Origin: Gammaproteobacteria bacterium
GTDB lineage: Bacteria > Pseudomonadota > Gammaproteobacteria > PIVX01
Assembly: GCA_003353785.1 (NCBI GenBank)
Contig: PIVX01000005.1
Span: 1-64,000, forward strand
Reading direction: 5' to 3'
Length of the DNA: 64,000 nt
Shown: positions 46,475 to 55,864 of the stretch, piece after piece
Numbering within the stretch: position 1 is the stretch's first letter
Layout: each line of letters begins with the position of its first letter
Made by a program: the position numbers and the translations under genes
The notes under the pieces: model-generated
What the model was told of the DNA's origin: nothing
Databases searched by the model: none
Seen by the model: only the letters and a program-made list of their open reading frames with translations

Positions 46475-46738
46475 ATCCAAATTTTTTTTACAATATGGAA
46501 AAACTAAAATAATATTTTAATTAGATAAAGATATTAGGATATTAATCAATTAGAGAATCATTTTCAGATGAATATAGCAGATGAGGTATTCGATAATTTA
46601 ATAGGAGAGGAAAATATTAAAAAAATAATCTTGATACTTAGTCTAATTAATATAACTTTACTGATGTTGTCGTAAATATTTTAACTAATACAGAGGCTCT
46701 CCATATTAATTTATTGTATTTTATAAAGCAAATTTTAG

Positions 46739-47455
46739 TTATAAACTAAACTTAGCTTCTTTCCCACTTTCATAAAACATTTTTACTGTATCCAAAGAAT
46801 ATTCTTTAAGATCATATCCAATCATCGATATCTTTTTATAAATACTATGAGTAATTGTAATTGCCTGGCAACCAATGCTATCTGCTTGAAAAATGTTTAA
46901 CAGCTCTCTAGAACTAGCCCATATTAATTCTGCGTCCGGGTTCTGCTTAAGTAGCTGAACTGTTTGACTCATAATTGGCATTGGATCTATACCAGTATCA
47001 GCTATCCTGCCAGCAAATATGGAAACATAACTAGGAACACCGACGGTCAAACTACCAATTATCTCTTCAACTTGTTCTAAAGTTAATATAGCTGTAATAT
47101 TAACTTTAATATTTTGCTGAGTTAACGACTTTATTAATTTACAAAGAGATTTTCCTTTAGTATTTGTAATAGGTATTTTTACATATACATTATCACCCCA
47201 TGCACTAATAATTTTTGCTTGCTTTTCCATTTCATCTATTTCATCACTAAAAACTTCAAAAGAAATTGTTTTATCATTAATTTTAGCGAGGCTTTCTTTA
47301 GCAAATTTTGTGTAATCAGTAATACCAGATGCTGCCATTAAAGTAGGGTTAGTGGTAAATCCGTGAATATATGGCTTGTCTTGAGCCTCAATTATATTGT
47401 GCTCATCAGCACTATCTAGAAGAATCTTTGTTTGTATCTTTTCTATTTTATTCAT
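46739..47455 (-). CDS. Transaldolase-family enzyme
   Basis: A 238-residue (beta/alpha)8 protein in the range of small transaldolases/fructose-6-phosphate aldolases (about 215-240). Family marks: LLDSADEHNI, GFTTNPTLM at about 32-40, the Schiff-base Lys in NVYVKIPITNT at about 89-99, VNITAILTLEQV, VSIFAGRIADTG and IWASSRE. It transfers or cleaves dihydroxyacetone units on sugar phosphates. Its ATG overlaps the stop of the phosphatase gene (ATGA). In this cluster a role in supplying a sugar phosphate for activation is more likely than housekeeping; that is inference. Confidence 0.85.
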   Translation of the reverse strand: MNKIEKIQTKILLDSADEHNIIEAQDKPYIHGFTTNPTLMAASGITDYTKFAKESLAKINDKTISFEVFSDEIDEMEKQAKIISAWGDNVYVKIPITNTKGKSLCKLIKSLTQQNIKVNITAILTLEQVEEIIGSLTVGVPSYVSIFAGRIADTGIDPMPIMSQTVQLLKQNPDAELIWASSRELLNIFQADSIGCQAITITHSIYKKISMIGYDLKEYSLDTVKMFYESGKEAKFSL

Positions 47456-47994
47456 ATGGTTTTATGCCTCTTTTTAATCCAAGTTGCTGCTGCATATAAA
47501 TCATCACATTTATATGTGTATTCAGCATCTGTTGGTTGTTTCTCACTATAATTATAATCAATAAAGATATTTGTGCATTTTGCAGTATATCCAGCATGAA
47601 TATCTCCCCATCTATCACCTATCATATAACTTTTCTCTAAATCTAAATTTAATTCTTCTGATGCAGTATATAACATACCTGGCTTGGGTTTGCGACAATT
47701 ACAATTATTTTCATTGTCATGGAAACATACGTATATTTTATCTAGAGGTAATACTTCCTCTAAATATTTGTTTATTTTAATTACATTGGATTCTAGTTGT
47801 TTACCACGGGCAACATCAGGTTGATTGGTAACTACTATTAATTTAAAAGATAATTTCTTTAAAATACTAAGTGCCTCAGGTACTTTCGGTAAAATATATA
47901 AATCTTCGAGAGTAGAGGGGGGGCAAGGCTTTTTTTCTATTACAAAAGATTTGTTCAATACGCCATCTCTATCTAAAAATATAGCTCTATTCAT
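47452..47994 (-). CDS. GmhB/HisB-type HAD phosphatase
   Basis: A 180-residue HAD-IIIA phosphatase. Motif I is FLDRDGVLN with the nucleophile Asp, motif II VVTNQPDVARG, the zinc loop CFHDNENNCNCRKPKPGML at about 88-106, and motif IV YMIGDRWGDIHAGY. This set is that of D-glycero-D-manno-heptose 1,7-bisphosphate phosphatases. It is coupled by ATGA to the transaldolase gene. With the nucleotidyltransferase at 50049 and the kinase domain at 48155 it suggests a sugar-1-phosphate activation route. Confidence 0.88.
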   Translation of the reverse strand: MNRAIFLDRDGVLNKSFVIEKKPCPPSTLEDLYILPKVPEALSILKKLSFKLIVVTNQPDVARGKQLESNVIKINKYLEEVLPLDKIYVCFHDNENNCNCRKPKPGMLYTASEELNLDLEKSYMIGDRWGDIHAGYTAKCTNIFIDYNYSEKQPTDAEYTYKCDDLYAAATWIKKRHKTI

Positions 47995-48154
47995 GCTTAT
48001 CCGGTTTTTAATAAGTCTATTAGTTTAAAAAGTAGTTTATTATGTTCTACGCAAAAACCTTAATAGAACTTATATATTAGATATCCTGTTTTGTCAACTA
48101 GCTTCTATGCCAACATATTTGAGTATAACAGTAGTTTTGATAAGAAATACCCCA

Positions 48155-50059
48155 TTATTTAATGTAATATGTAGTCTTAAATCTTAGATAAAACTTGTTA
48201 ATTATAATTACATACACTGCAAAGAAGATGCTTGCTTTTTCTGGGAAGAGACGAATTTTATATGGTAATAATCTAGCGTAGCAAATTATCTCATGCAGAA
48301 ATACTTCCATAAGTATGTCCTCATCATAATTATCTACAATATATTCACATACAAATTTAAATAACTCTGTATACTGCAAACTTTTATTATCTGAAAAAAA
48401 CAATCCGTTATTAGTCTCATTACAATTGCTTGTACTATTAAGAGCCTCATAGCCATAGTGTAACGACTGAAATAATTTGCCATAATCTAGCATTTTACTT
48501 GATAGAATATTGCCCTGATCAGCAGAATCTATTAGATACCAACCTTTTCGCATTGTTATTATATTTTCTATAGTTAAATCACCATGAATTCTAGATAGTG
48601 TTTTAAACTTTATAACGTTTAATAATTTGTCTAAGTCTAATTCATTAAATATTTTACTTGGAGAATGAAATTTATCTCCATTAATAAATAAATCTTCTTG
48701 ATCCCAATAGGTTGCAAATGCTTTACTGATTTTAGCATTATTATTAAATAATTTTTTTTGTAGATAATCGGTTATCAGTGCTTGAGATGCAGTACCTTGT
48801 ACCTGAACATATAAATTTTGTTCTAGAGATGCTAAAATATCTTTCAAAAGATATATATTCTTACTATTCGAGTTTGTATGCACATAATGATACATGCTAA
48901 TAGCATCATCTACATATGGCATTTCATAAAAATAATATCCATCTCCAGAAGTTTGATTCAATATTTTTGCTACTGGCAATTTTTTTGCCTGTTCGTATAA
49001 CCACGTATATTGATGGTTTAGGGTATTAATTTGTTCACCAAAAGCTATTTTCCTAATAAAAATTTCACCTTTTCTCTGCATTAAATATGTTTTAGCTCCA
49101 GATCCTCCTGAAATTTCACTAAGATTAATAGTAGATTTGTTTTTTTTCACATAATTTAGAAATGACTCATTAATAGTCCCATAATAATAGTGGGTCAGGA
49201 AATCAGTATAATCTTCTTTCCTAGAGAAAAAACAATGAGGAGAATACTCTTTACTACCACTAAAAATTACTGTGCTAGCATTTTGCAAAGTAGTAATAAT
49301 TTTAAAAGGATTAGTTTTTTTCAAATAAATGTAAAATATCATGACTAACATTGGACAAACAATGTATAAAAGCATAATTAGATCTTGATAAGAATTAACC
49401 ATTAAAAATGAATCAACAACAGTATAATCATATATCTGAGAAGTGATAGTCAATGGGTTTATTTTTAACAAATATGACAAAATAACTAAAGAACCTATGT
49501 AGTTAAGCCACATGAATATAGAGATTATTATTAATTTGTAAACTTCAGGTTTTATTAAATATGTTAGTATATTCTCTAGGTACCAAAAAAATTTTAAAAT
49601 AAAAATTTTTATATCATCATTGAAAATATCTGCAAGTGATAAAATTATTTTTTTACTGTGTTTATTATACAAAGAAATAATAATTATAAAGGCTATTAAA
49701 AATAATGCGAGATATTTTAATGCTAACCACCCACTTAAATTAACTCCACAAAGAAAAAATATCAAACAAAATACTCCTAAGATGCAAATGTCTATTATTC
49801 TTTCTAAGAATAAGCTACTGAAAGTGAATGCTAAATCAAAATGTGCAGTTCTACTGAATATGTATGCACGAAATATATCCCCAATTCTAAACATAAAAAC
49901 TAAATTGGCAATATACCCAAACAATATAGATACTATATAGTTAGTATTTGACGTTTTCACATACCTTGATAAAATTATACTCCACCTGGATGCTCTCATT
50001 AAATGACCAAGCAACAGTAAACATACTGAACATATAAATAAGCTTATATTATAAATCAT
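48155..50059 (-). CDS. Fusion of LPG-synthase-type membrane domain and APH-like kinase
   Basis: 634 residues in one frame. Residues 1 to about 265 hold seven or more membrane helices of the lysylphosphatidylglycerol synthase TM/UPF0104 type (MRASRWSIIL, FRIGDIFRAYIFSR, LFLERIIDICILG). Residues about 285-634 are an aminoglycoside-phosphotransferase-like kinase: EISGGSGAKTYLM, FIRKIAFG with the ATP Lys, YFYEMPYV hinge, catalytic RIHGDLTIENII, and the metal Asp in YLIDSAD. A small-molecule (sugar or lipid) kinase bound to the membrane is likely. Its start overlaps the nucleotidyltransferase stop by 11 bp. I do not recognise a named homologue. Confidence 0.8.
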   Translation of the reverse strand: MIYNISLFICSVCLLLLGHLMRASRWSIILSRYVKTSNTNYIVSILFGYIANLVFMFRIGDIFRAYIFSRTAHFDLAFTFSSLFLERIIDICILGVFCLIFFLCGVNLSGWLALKYLALFLIAFIIIISLYNKHSKKIILSLADIFNDDIKIFILKFFWYLENILTYLIKPEVYKLIIISIFMWLNYIGSLVILSYLLKINPLTITSQIYDYTVVDSFLMVNSYQDLIMLLYIVCPMLVMIFYIYLKKTNPFKIITTLQNASTVIFSGSKEYSPHCFFSRKEDYTDFLTHYYYGTINESFLNYVKKNKSTINLSEISGGSGAKTYLMQRKGEIFIRKIAFGEQINTLNHQYTWLYEQAKKLPVAKILNQTSGDGYYFYEMPYVDDAISMYHYVHTNSNSKNIYLLKDILASLEQNLYVQVQGTASQALITDYLQKKLFNNNAKISKAFATYWDQEDLFINGDKFHSPSKIFNELDLDKLLNVIKFKTLSRIHGDLTIENIITMRKGWYLIDSADQGNILSSKMLDYGKLFQSLHYGYEALNSTSNCNETNNGLFFSDNKSLQYTELFKFVCEYIVDNYDEDILMEVFLHEIICYARLLPYKIRLFPEKASIFFAVYVIIINKFYLRFKTTYYIK

Positions 50060-50774
50060 TTGGAAAGTTCTCGATTATTTGCGAAAACTCCTCTGGGGTG
50101 CCAAAAGAGAAATGTTTTTTCAGGTGAAAAGGAATTACTGCTAGATCATTTGCAATAATATCATTGTAAATTCTACTTATGTAATATTCATCATGTGAGT
50201 TATTATCTATATGTTTTTGGCTATATTTTAGAAAGATAGTCTTATTTGCAAAATAATATGCTCCAGCAATTGCATAATTACTAATAACTTCTTTTTCTTT
50301 TGTCTCGATAAGTAAATTTTTATCATTATATTTAGCATATGAACAATTTGGCTTAGAGGATAAAAAATGCATTAAGATCCCTTCTACCTGACTATTGTTT
50401 TCTATAAAGTCTCCCAACTTTTCAGCTATAAAATAATGATCGCAATCATTAATAATAACGGGATGTTCATTAGCTAATATTTTCACTCCTGCCTGCGCGG
50501 AAAATAGTGCTCCTGGTAAAATAGATTTTAATACCACAATTTTAGCTTCAGGATAATATGAATATATTATTTGATCTATCTGATGCTTATCAATATGCTC
50601 CTGTTGCACAACAAAAACTAATTCTGCTACATCCAAACATGAAGTTAGCGATAAAGTAGAATAATACAAAAATGGTTTATTATGCAATTTAATAAGAGGT
50701 TTAGGAACATTGAATCCTTCTCGTTTGAACCTAATCCCTGCGCCAGCGGCTAACATGACGATATTTACTTTCAT
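50049..50774 (-). CDS. Sugar-1-phosphate nucleotidyltransferase
   Basis: A 241-residue GT-A-fold NTP transferase. MLAAGAGIRFKREG and KPLIKLHNKPF give the nucleotide-binding loop and the catalytic Lys; VIINDCDHYF at about 107-116 supplies the metal Asp; later KEKEVISNYAIAGAYYF is typical of this class. It should make an NDP-sugar from a sugar 1-phosphate; the sugar is not evident. It lies 4 bp after the GT2 gene and overlaps the fusion gene. Confidence 0.85.
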   Translation of the reverse strand: MKVNIVMLAAGAGIRFKREGFNVPKPLIKLHNKPFLYYSTLSLTSCLDVAELVFVVQQEHIDKHQIDQIIYSYYPEAKIVVLKSILPGALFSAQAGVKILANEHPVIINDCDHYFIAEKLGDFIENNSQVEGILMHFLSSKPNCSYAKYNDKNLLIETKEKEVISNYAIAGAYYFANKTIFLKYSQKHIDNNSHDEYYISRIYNDIIANDLAVIPFHLKKHFSFGTPEEFSQIIENFPNDL

Positions 50775-50778
50775 TACT

Positions 50779-51567
50779 CTACTCTAACAAGGAAAAATTA
50801 TATTCTGACCTTTTTATTGCTCTATGCTCGGATGCTATAAATTTTTTTCGATTAACAACATACTTTAATAATAGTATTAGCATGTTTAAGGCCTGACTAG
50901 TCATTTTAACATTAGATACTTGGTCATCCTCTCTCCAGGAAATAGGTACAAATTTATACGGAAATTTATTGAATATAGTTCCTAATAGCATATAAGAATT
51001 AAAGGTTAAGTCATCGGAAAATTTAAAATAAAATTTATTACGAAGTATTTTTGTCGAATACAAATTTAACCCTGATCCCATATCATGAATTTTTCTAAAA
51101 GTAGCAAGTGAGAAAATCAAATTAAATATGTGATTGCCAAAAATCCGAAACCGAGAATAATTTATTAATAAAGAACCTTTAATAAATCTACTGCCAAAAA
51201 TGCAGTCAAAATCACTATATTCTTTACTAGATAATATTCTTTTTAAATCATTAACATCTGCTTGATTATCGCCATGTAGTATAGTTACATAATCAAAACC
51301 ATTTTGAACACCATATTCAAAGGCAACCTTATGAGAACCACCAAGCCCATAGTTTTCATTATTTTTTAAGAGTAGATATTTACTATCTCCCATAACACGA
51401 ATAATATCCAATGCTAGTTTTTCGGTATTATCAGTACTACGATTATCAATAATAATTATTTTATCAACAAGCTTGTCTGTACCAGAATCTTTTAATTCTT
51501 TTATGACCTTTACTAGATGTTTACCACAATTATAGGCCGGAATAGAAATAAGTATTTTTTTTTGCAT
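50779..51567 (-). CDS. Family 2 glycosyltransferase
   Basis: A 262-residue GT2 enzyme. Nucleotide-binding SIPAYNCGKHLVKVI, IIDNRSTDNTEKLA, and the DXD-type ILHGDNQAD are followed by acceptor-side SRFIKGSLLINYSRFRIFGN and FRKIHDMGSGLNLY. The layout resembles polyprenyl-phosphate/lipid-directed glycosyltransferases such as dolichyl-phosphate mannosyltransferases; only weak hydrophobic stretches are present. It is the first gene of the cluster, with a promoter at 51639-51667. The start ATG 51567 has AGGAT just upstream. Confidence 0.85.
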   Translation of the reverse strand: MQKKILISIPAYNCGKHLVKVIKELKDSGTDKLVDKIIIIDNRSTDNTEKLALDIIRVMGDSKYLLLKNNENYGLGGSHKVAFEYGVQNGFDYVTILHGDNQADVNDLKRILSSKEYSDFDCIFGSRFIKGSLLINYSRFRIFGNHIFNLIFSLATFRKIHDMGSGLNLYSTKILRNKFYFKFSDDLTFNSYMLLGTIFNKFPYKFVPISWREDDQVSNVKMTSQALNMLILLLKYVVNRKKFIASEHRAIKRSEYNFSLLE

Positions 51568-52041
51568 TTATCCTATTCTTAAAATGAATTTCATTAATAA
51601 ATAATTAAGCAGTAATATAAGGTGCCGTACAGATTTTAACAATAACAAGCATAAAAACAAATGTCAATGAGAAATACTCAGATAAAATTTGCTAATTAAA
51701 AACATCATAATCACATGGGGAACCCAGGCACTAAACAATTGTAATAAGCCATACACAATAAATTTAAGCAGTATAATTTTTATTATCATGAATAAATATT
51801 CTCTTTGATCTTACAGTAACCACTAGTGTTATAGTTACAAATGAACTCATATAGCTTGACTATAAAACATGTATTGGAAATAGCAGTAACATTGTAAATA
51901 TCAAGTAATCAACCAGCGTTTTAAAAAAGCACTATCTTTAATATGCTGATAGTTAATATTAGGCTCAAGGTTATAGGTAAGTAGGTTTTTACATCTTCTT
52001 AATATTTATTTAACATATAAATATTAATTTTAAAATATATT
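51568..52041. other. Intergenic region upstream of the glycolipid cluster
   Basis: 474 bp of AT-rich sequence between two minus-strand genes. It contains the GT2 promoter at its left part. No convincing open frame or RNA gene is seen in the remaining 370 bp. Confidence 0.5.
51639..51667 (-). promoter_or_regulatory. Probable promoter of the glycosyltransferase cluster
   Basis: On the minus strand TTGACA (51667-51662), 17-bp spacer, TATTGT (51644-51639). Transcription would begin about 65 nt before the GT2 start codon. Confidence 0.55.
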
Positions 52042-53424
52042 TTATACAATAAGCATTACTATTCCATTTCTTTTTATAGTGGAGTTGGTTGATTTAGTTA
52101 TATTAGTATTTTCTTTCATTTGTTTGGCAATATAATTGAAATTTATAGTTAATTTTTTACTAAAAGGAATATTAGCTTTACCTTCTTTATATTGCTTTAA
52201 AATATTCACGACCAAAGGAATGCCATCATTAATAACAACATTTAATCCTTTTTCTTTAAGCTTGTATTTATTCATTAGGTTATTTAATGCAGCAGGGACA
52301 TACGTAGGTGTTTCTCCGGGGAAATTTTGTAAGGGATGAAATTCTTCTACTAACAATTTTATATCTTTACTAGATAAGGAATTCCAAATTTGCTGAATAT
52401 ACTGGCCTTGCTTTATTCCAACAAGTCTTAACATTGCTCCAATACGAACTTTAACATAATCTTCATCACTAGTTATTTTTATTCCCAGTAAATTAGCTCT
52501 AAATTTCAAATACTGCATAAAAGCTTCTGTTTCAGATCTATTGGTTAGCATTTCTATAGATTCATGAACAGCGTTAATAATTTTATATGTATTTGAGTTA
52601 TATACGATAGACCCTTGGTTATTTACATGTCCTAGTGCTGCAGCTACATCACATATATGTGCTAGGAAAAACACATTAAATGCATTTTTATCTTTTAATA
52701 AGATATTTGAATCTTTAAGAGTAGTAAACATTTTAGCACCATTTTCTAAATGAGTAACATGGCCTAAATGGATTTCACCCTCCATTTTCTTAATTTGCTC
52801 TCTATTATTTTTAGCCAATTTCATATAGGAAGGAAAAATTTTAGGACATTTATTTAGGCATTGAGCTAAAAATATATCATGGTCTTGTTCGCCAATATTG
52901 CACTGGGTTTTAGCTTTTTCTAGTGCTAGAGGAGTTTTCCCCATATCACCTAATAATAAGGCTGTTTCTATAAGTCTAAGATTATCTGGAGAATTTTTTA
53001 CAATTGATTTAGCAAAATCGTGTAACTTTTGAAATTCTTCTTGAGTTAGTTTTATATCTTTATTTTGATTATTTGTAAATCTCTTATAAGCTTGTTCTGA
53101 ACCATCTAATAATAAATGCAGACTAACAAAACTTAAAATTGTTCTTTCAAACTCTGTATAATGAGTCCCAGTTAATTGTTGAGACCAACTTTTAGAACTG
53201 CTAATGGCTGAGTTTTCTTCTGTTTTACGAACATCATTATTTAATAGCCAGTTTAATTCAGAATATTGTTCAATTTTATTTTTAACCCAATTAATGGTGC
53301 CTATTCTATTAATATCAGCAGAATAAGATGCATTAAAAAAAAATATCCCACAGACAAATATAGCAAATAAACATATTTTCAATTTGTAATTTCTTATTGC
53401 TTCTAATATAAAAATATTACACAT
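52042..53424 (-). CDS. Exported helical protein with HD-like pattern, unknown function
   Basis: A 460-residue protein. Near the N-terminus is a signal-like segment (LKICLFAIFVCGIFFFNASYSA), so it is probably periplasmic or secreted. The body is helical. Three segments recall metal phosphohydrolases of the HD superfamily: LLLGDMGKTPLA (where HD proteins have H-D-x-GK), HLGHVTHLENGAKMF, and FFLAHICDVAAALGHV. The leading His of the HD pair is Gly here, so catalysis is doubtful. It stands alone, with gaps of about 470 and 570 bp on its sides. I do not recognise the family. Confidence 0.6.
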   Translation of the reverse strand: MCNIFILEAIRNYKLKICLFAIFVCGIFFFNASYSADINRIGTINWVKNKIEQYSELNWLLNNDVRKTEENSAISSSKSWSQQLTGTHYTEFERTILSFVSLHLLLDGSEQAYKRFTNNQNKDIKLTQEEFQKLHDFAKSIVKNSPDNLRLIETALLLGDMGKTPLALEKAKTQCNIGEQDHDIFLAQCLNKCPKIFPSYMKLAKNNREQIKKMEGEIHLGHVTHLENGAKMFTTLKDSNILLKDKNAFNVFFLAHICDVAAALGHVNNQGSIVYNSNTYKIINAVHESIEMLTNRSETEAFMQYLKFRANLLGIKITSDEDYVKVRIGAMLRLVGIKQGQYIQQIWNSLSSKDIKLLVEEFHPLQNFPGETPTYVPAALNNLMNKYKLKEKGLNVVINDGIPLVVNILKQYKEGKANIPFSKKLTINFNYIAKQMKENTNITKSTNSTIKRNGIVMLIV

Positions 53425-53995
53425 TTTGTTCGTTCCTAATAAAAAATAATTCTATCTTAATTAATAAAAATAATATAAACAATAAATTAAATCTATAAAT
53501 AACGTGAAGTGCCATATTTTTTTATTTTTTGCTGAATTAGTCCTTTCTTGTAACGTAATGTATGTATATTTATCAGGATAGTGTCAGAATTATGTCTCAC
53601 ATTATCGCTGATGTGTCCACATGGGGTGATCTTAATATCATTATCATTAATTGGTTGAGGTTTGCAAGTCTCTTGTGGTGGTATTTCTCTCGATACTGTG
53701 AAACAGTAAATGGCGAAACGGTATATCTGATATAGATATAGTTAATTCTAAAAAATCAGTAAAAAAATAGCTTGTTGAACTAAGACTAAACTAACAATGT
53801 TGCGCTTGCAGTTTGTTCAAAGTGGTAGATTTTAGTTTATGTAGATAATATTGTAATGATTAAATATGTGCTTGTTAGATATCATGATAAAATGTTCCTC
53901 TGATTGGGATAACTGGATAGATATATTAATAATATATAATTTGATTCAAAATGAATAATTTTTTAGTGGTTTTAAAATAACTTATTAATTCAATA
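53425..53995. other. Gene-poor region between divergent genes
   Basis: 571 bp. The middle part (about 53570-53735) is less AT-rich than its surroundings and contains a 47-codon frame at 53592-53735 (starts MSHIIADVSTWGD) without a good ribosome site, and a small ATGTG/CACAT palindrome at 53611-53622. It may be a decayed gene fragment. The rest shows nothing I can support. Confidence 0.45.
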
Positions 53996-55375
53996 ATGAT
54001 ATTTTCTAAAGTTGATTTTATTATTTGCATCGCTTTTCTAGCGGTATTAATTTTAGTTGGTAATTGGCAAAATTATTCAGCTAAGAATGCAAAACAATTT
54101 CTTGTTTCTGAACAAAAAACTGGATATTTTGCTTTAACAGCAACTTTGGTTATGACTACGATAAATACAGGATTATTGTTATCTTTTTCATCACTTGGAT
54201 ATTGTGTAGGTCTGTGGTCTTTAAGTCTGCCGCTTATTTTTTTACTTGGATTGATGTTTTATACTTTAACAGTAGCAAAATATTGGCGACACTATGATCA
54301 AATGACTGCAGCACATTATTTTGTAGATAGATTTGGTAAGAAAATAGCTGGATTATCTGCCACTATTCTATTTATAGCTATGATTGGTTTTAGTGCTGTT
54401 TATATTAAGTCATTAGCATTAATATTCAAGTCTATCTGTAATATTCCAATAGATATTCTATCTATTATTATTACGATAACAGTTTTGTTAATAGTATTTA
54501 GAGGAGGATTAAAATCTGTTATAAGAACAGATATTTTAAGTTTATTTGGTATGCTCTTACTTTTATTTGCAATGGCATATGGTATATATTTCATGCCAGT
54601 AAATAATTATTCGCCGGTATCATTATCTGTGGGAGTGAGCTTGTTAAGTCCTGCGTATGTATTTTCATTATTTATATTAACAGTATTTAGTTATATTTTG
54701 TCACCTTCGTATAGTCAAAAGCTTGTTGCTGCTAAGACACCATTAATAGCTAAGCGAGCAGTTTTCTTAGCCGCTATTTTGATTTATATTATATATGCTA
54801 TAGGAATAGCTATATGTTATATGCTAAAGCTAAAGGGTATATCAATTTATTCTTCAGATACAGTATTTCCAGAGGCTATGGCTTTATCTTTATCAACAGG
54901 ATGGTTAGGTCTTGGATATGGGATTTTATTTAGTATTGGTGCCACTACTCTAACTAGCGCTTGGACAGGGATGGTTTCATTACTTCCTTTAATGTTTAAT
55001 GTTAATTTTAGTCATAGGACTAGTTCTATGATTTGTTTTTGTGCTGGTAGTTCACTTGTTATTGCAGTTTATGGGATCGATAGTTTGTTGGAGAAGATAA
55101 TTTTAGCAAATATTCCTATTGTTGCTCTTTCTTTTGCTTTATTGGGTGGTATCTATTGGGAAAAAACATCTAATGCCGGTGTGAGTATTAGCATAGTGAA
55201 CGGATGTATAGGAGCAGGGTTGTGCTATTGGTATTTTGGTGAAAAGCTCATGTATACATGGTATTGGGCAGTATATGTAGTGCCATTGATTTTTTTATCG
55301 GGGATCCTTGGTTCAATACTCTTTCCAGATAAAGAATTTAATGAAAATAATGATAGAATAAAATTAATAGTATAA
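53996..55375 (+). CDS. Sodium:solute symporter family transporter
   Basis: A 459-residue protein with about 12-13 membrane helices in the SSS (LeuT-like) pattern: FLVSEQKTGYFALTATLVMTTINTG at the first core helices, WRHYDQMTAAHYFVDRFGKKIAGLSA, FRGGLKSVIRTDILSLFGML (a conserved stretch of the family, usually GGL.AV..TD..Q), and SPSYSQKLVAAKTPLIAKRAVF. The substrate could be an amino acid, a vitamin or a carboxylate. It is monocistronic. The frame starts at ATG 53996 with no clear Shine-Dalgarno. Confidence 0.88.
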   Translation: MIFSKVDFIICIAFLAVLILVGNWQNYSAKNAKQFLVSEQKTGYFALTATLVMTTINTGLLLSFSSLGYCVGLWSLSLPLIFLLGLMFYTLTVAKYWRHYDQMTAAHYFVDRFGKKIAGLSATILFIAMIGFSAVYIKSLALIFKSICNIPIDILSIIITITVLLIVFRGGLKSVIRTDILSLFGMLLLLFAMAYGIYFMPVNNYSPVSLSVGVSLLSPAYVFSLFILTVFSYILSPSYSQKLVAAKTPLIAKRAVFLAAILIYIIYAIGIAICYMLKLKGISIYSSDTVFPEAMALSLSTGWLGLGYGILFSIGATTLTSAWTGMVSLLPLMFNVNFSHRTSSMICFCAGSSLVIAVYGIDSLLEKIILANIPIVALSFALLGGIYWEKTSNAGVSISIVNGCIGAGLCYWYFGEKLMYTWYWAVYVVPLIFLSGILGSILFPDKEFNENNDRIKLIV

Positions 55376-55459
55376 TTGGATGTAGAATTAATGTTGTTAC
55401 TCCTCAAGAGTAAAAAACCATGTTAATGTAGCCCTTGCTTATAAAATCATCTATTTTTC

Positions 55460-55475
55460 CCCGTCAGTGTGCGGG
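55460..55475. terminator. Short GC stem between convergent genes
   Basis: CCCG (55460-55463) pairs with CGGG (55472-55475), about 85 bp past the symporter stop and 40 bp past the rubredoxin stop. T-rich sequence flanks it on both sides, so it may end transcription from either direction. The stem is short. Confidence 0.4.
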
Positions 55476-55513
55476 TTTATGCACAGTTGAAAAAATTGGA
55501 GGAATTTAATAAA

Positions 55514-55681
55514 TCAAGCAACTCTACTCATTTTGAAGTCAGCTTTAGAAACCCCACACTCAGGGCATTCCCAATCTTCTGGGATCTCTTCCCACTTTGT
55601 GCCTGGGGCTATACCTTCTTCTGGTAAACCATCAGCTTCAGAGTAGATAAAACCACAATATTCACATTCCCAAATATTCAT
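55514..55681 (-). CDS. Rubredoxin
   Basis: A 55-residue iron protein, start ATG 55681 and stop TGA 55514-55516. The two knuckles that hold the iron are CEYCG (residues 6-10) and CPECG (39-43), with the usual GLPEEGIAPGTKWEEIPEDW between them. Rubredoxins pass single electrons to oxidoreductases such as peroxide or superoxide reductases or monooxygenases. It is divergent from ubiA, a neighbourhood also found in pseudomonads. Confidence 0.96.
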   Translation of the reverse strand: MNIWECEYCGFIYSEADGLPEEGIAPGTKWEEIPEDWECPECGVSKADFKMSRVA

Positions 55682-55864
55682 AATTGTTCTCAGAGTTGTA
55701 CATGTAAAGATTTAATGTTAAATGTGAATTAATATTTTGTCAATTATGCTTTGGAATTGTTCATAAATTCATGATTTAGATGATATTTTGCAAAATTACT
55801 AGTAATTTAGAATAATTATAGATTTTAAGTTTCTTATGATTTTACTAAGGCAATATTTAGAGCT

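Noticed and set aside
46568-46675. 35-codon hydrophobic frame between the arginine operon and the transaldolase gene
   Set aside because: No Shine-Dalgarno, no recognisable family, and a composition expected by chance in such AT-rich DNA.
53592-53735. 47-codon frame with Trp-rich hydrophobic stretch
   Set aside because: The nearest AGGA is too far from the ATG and I recognise no homologue; kept only as a remark on the intergenic region, possibly a decayed fragment.
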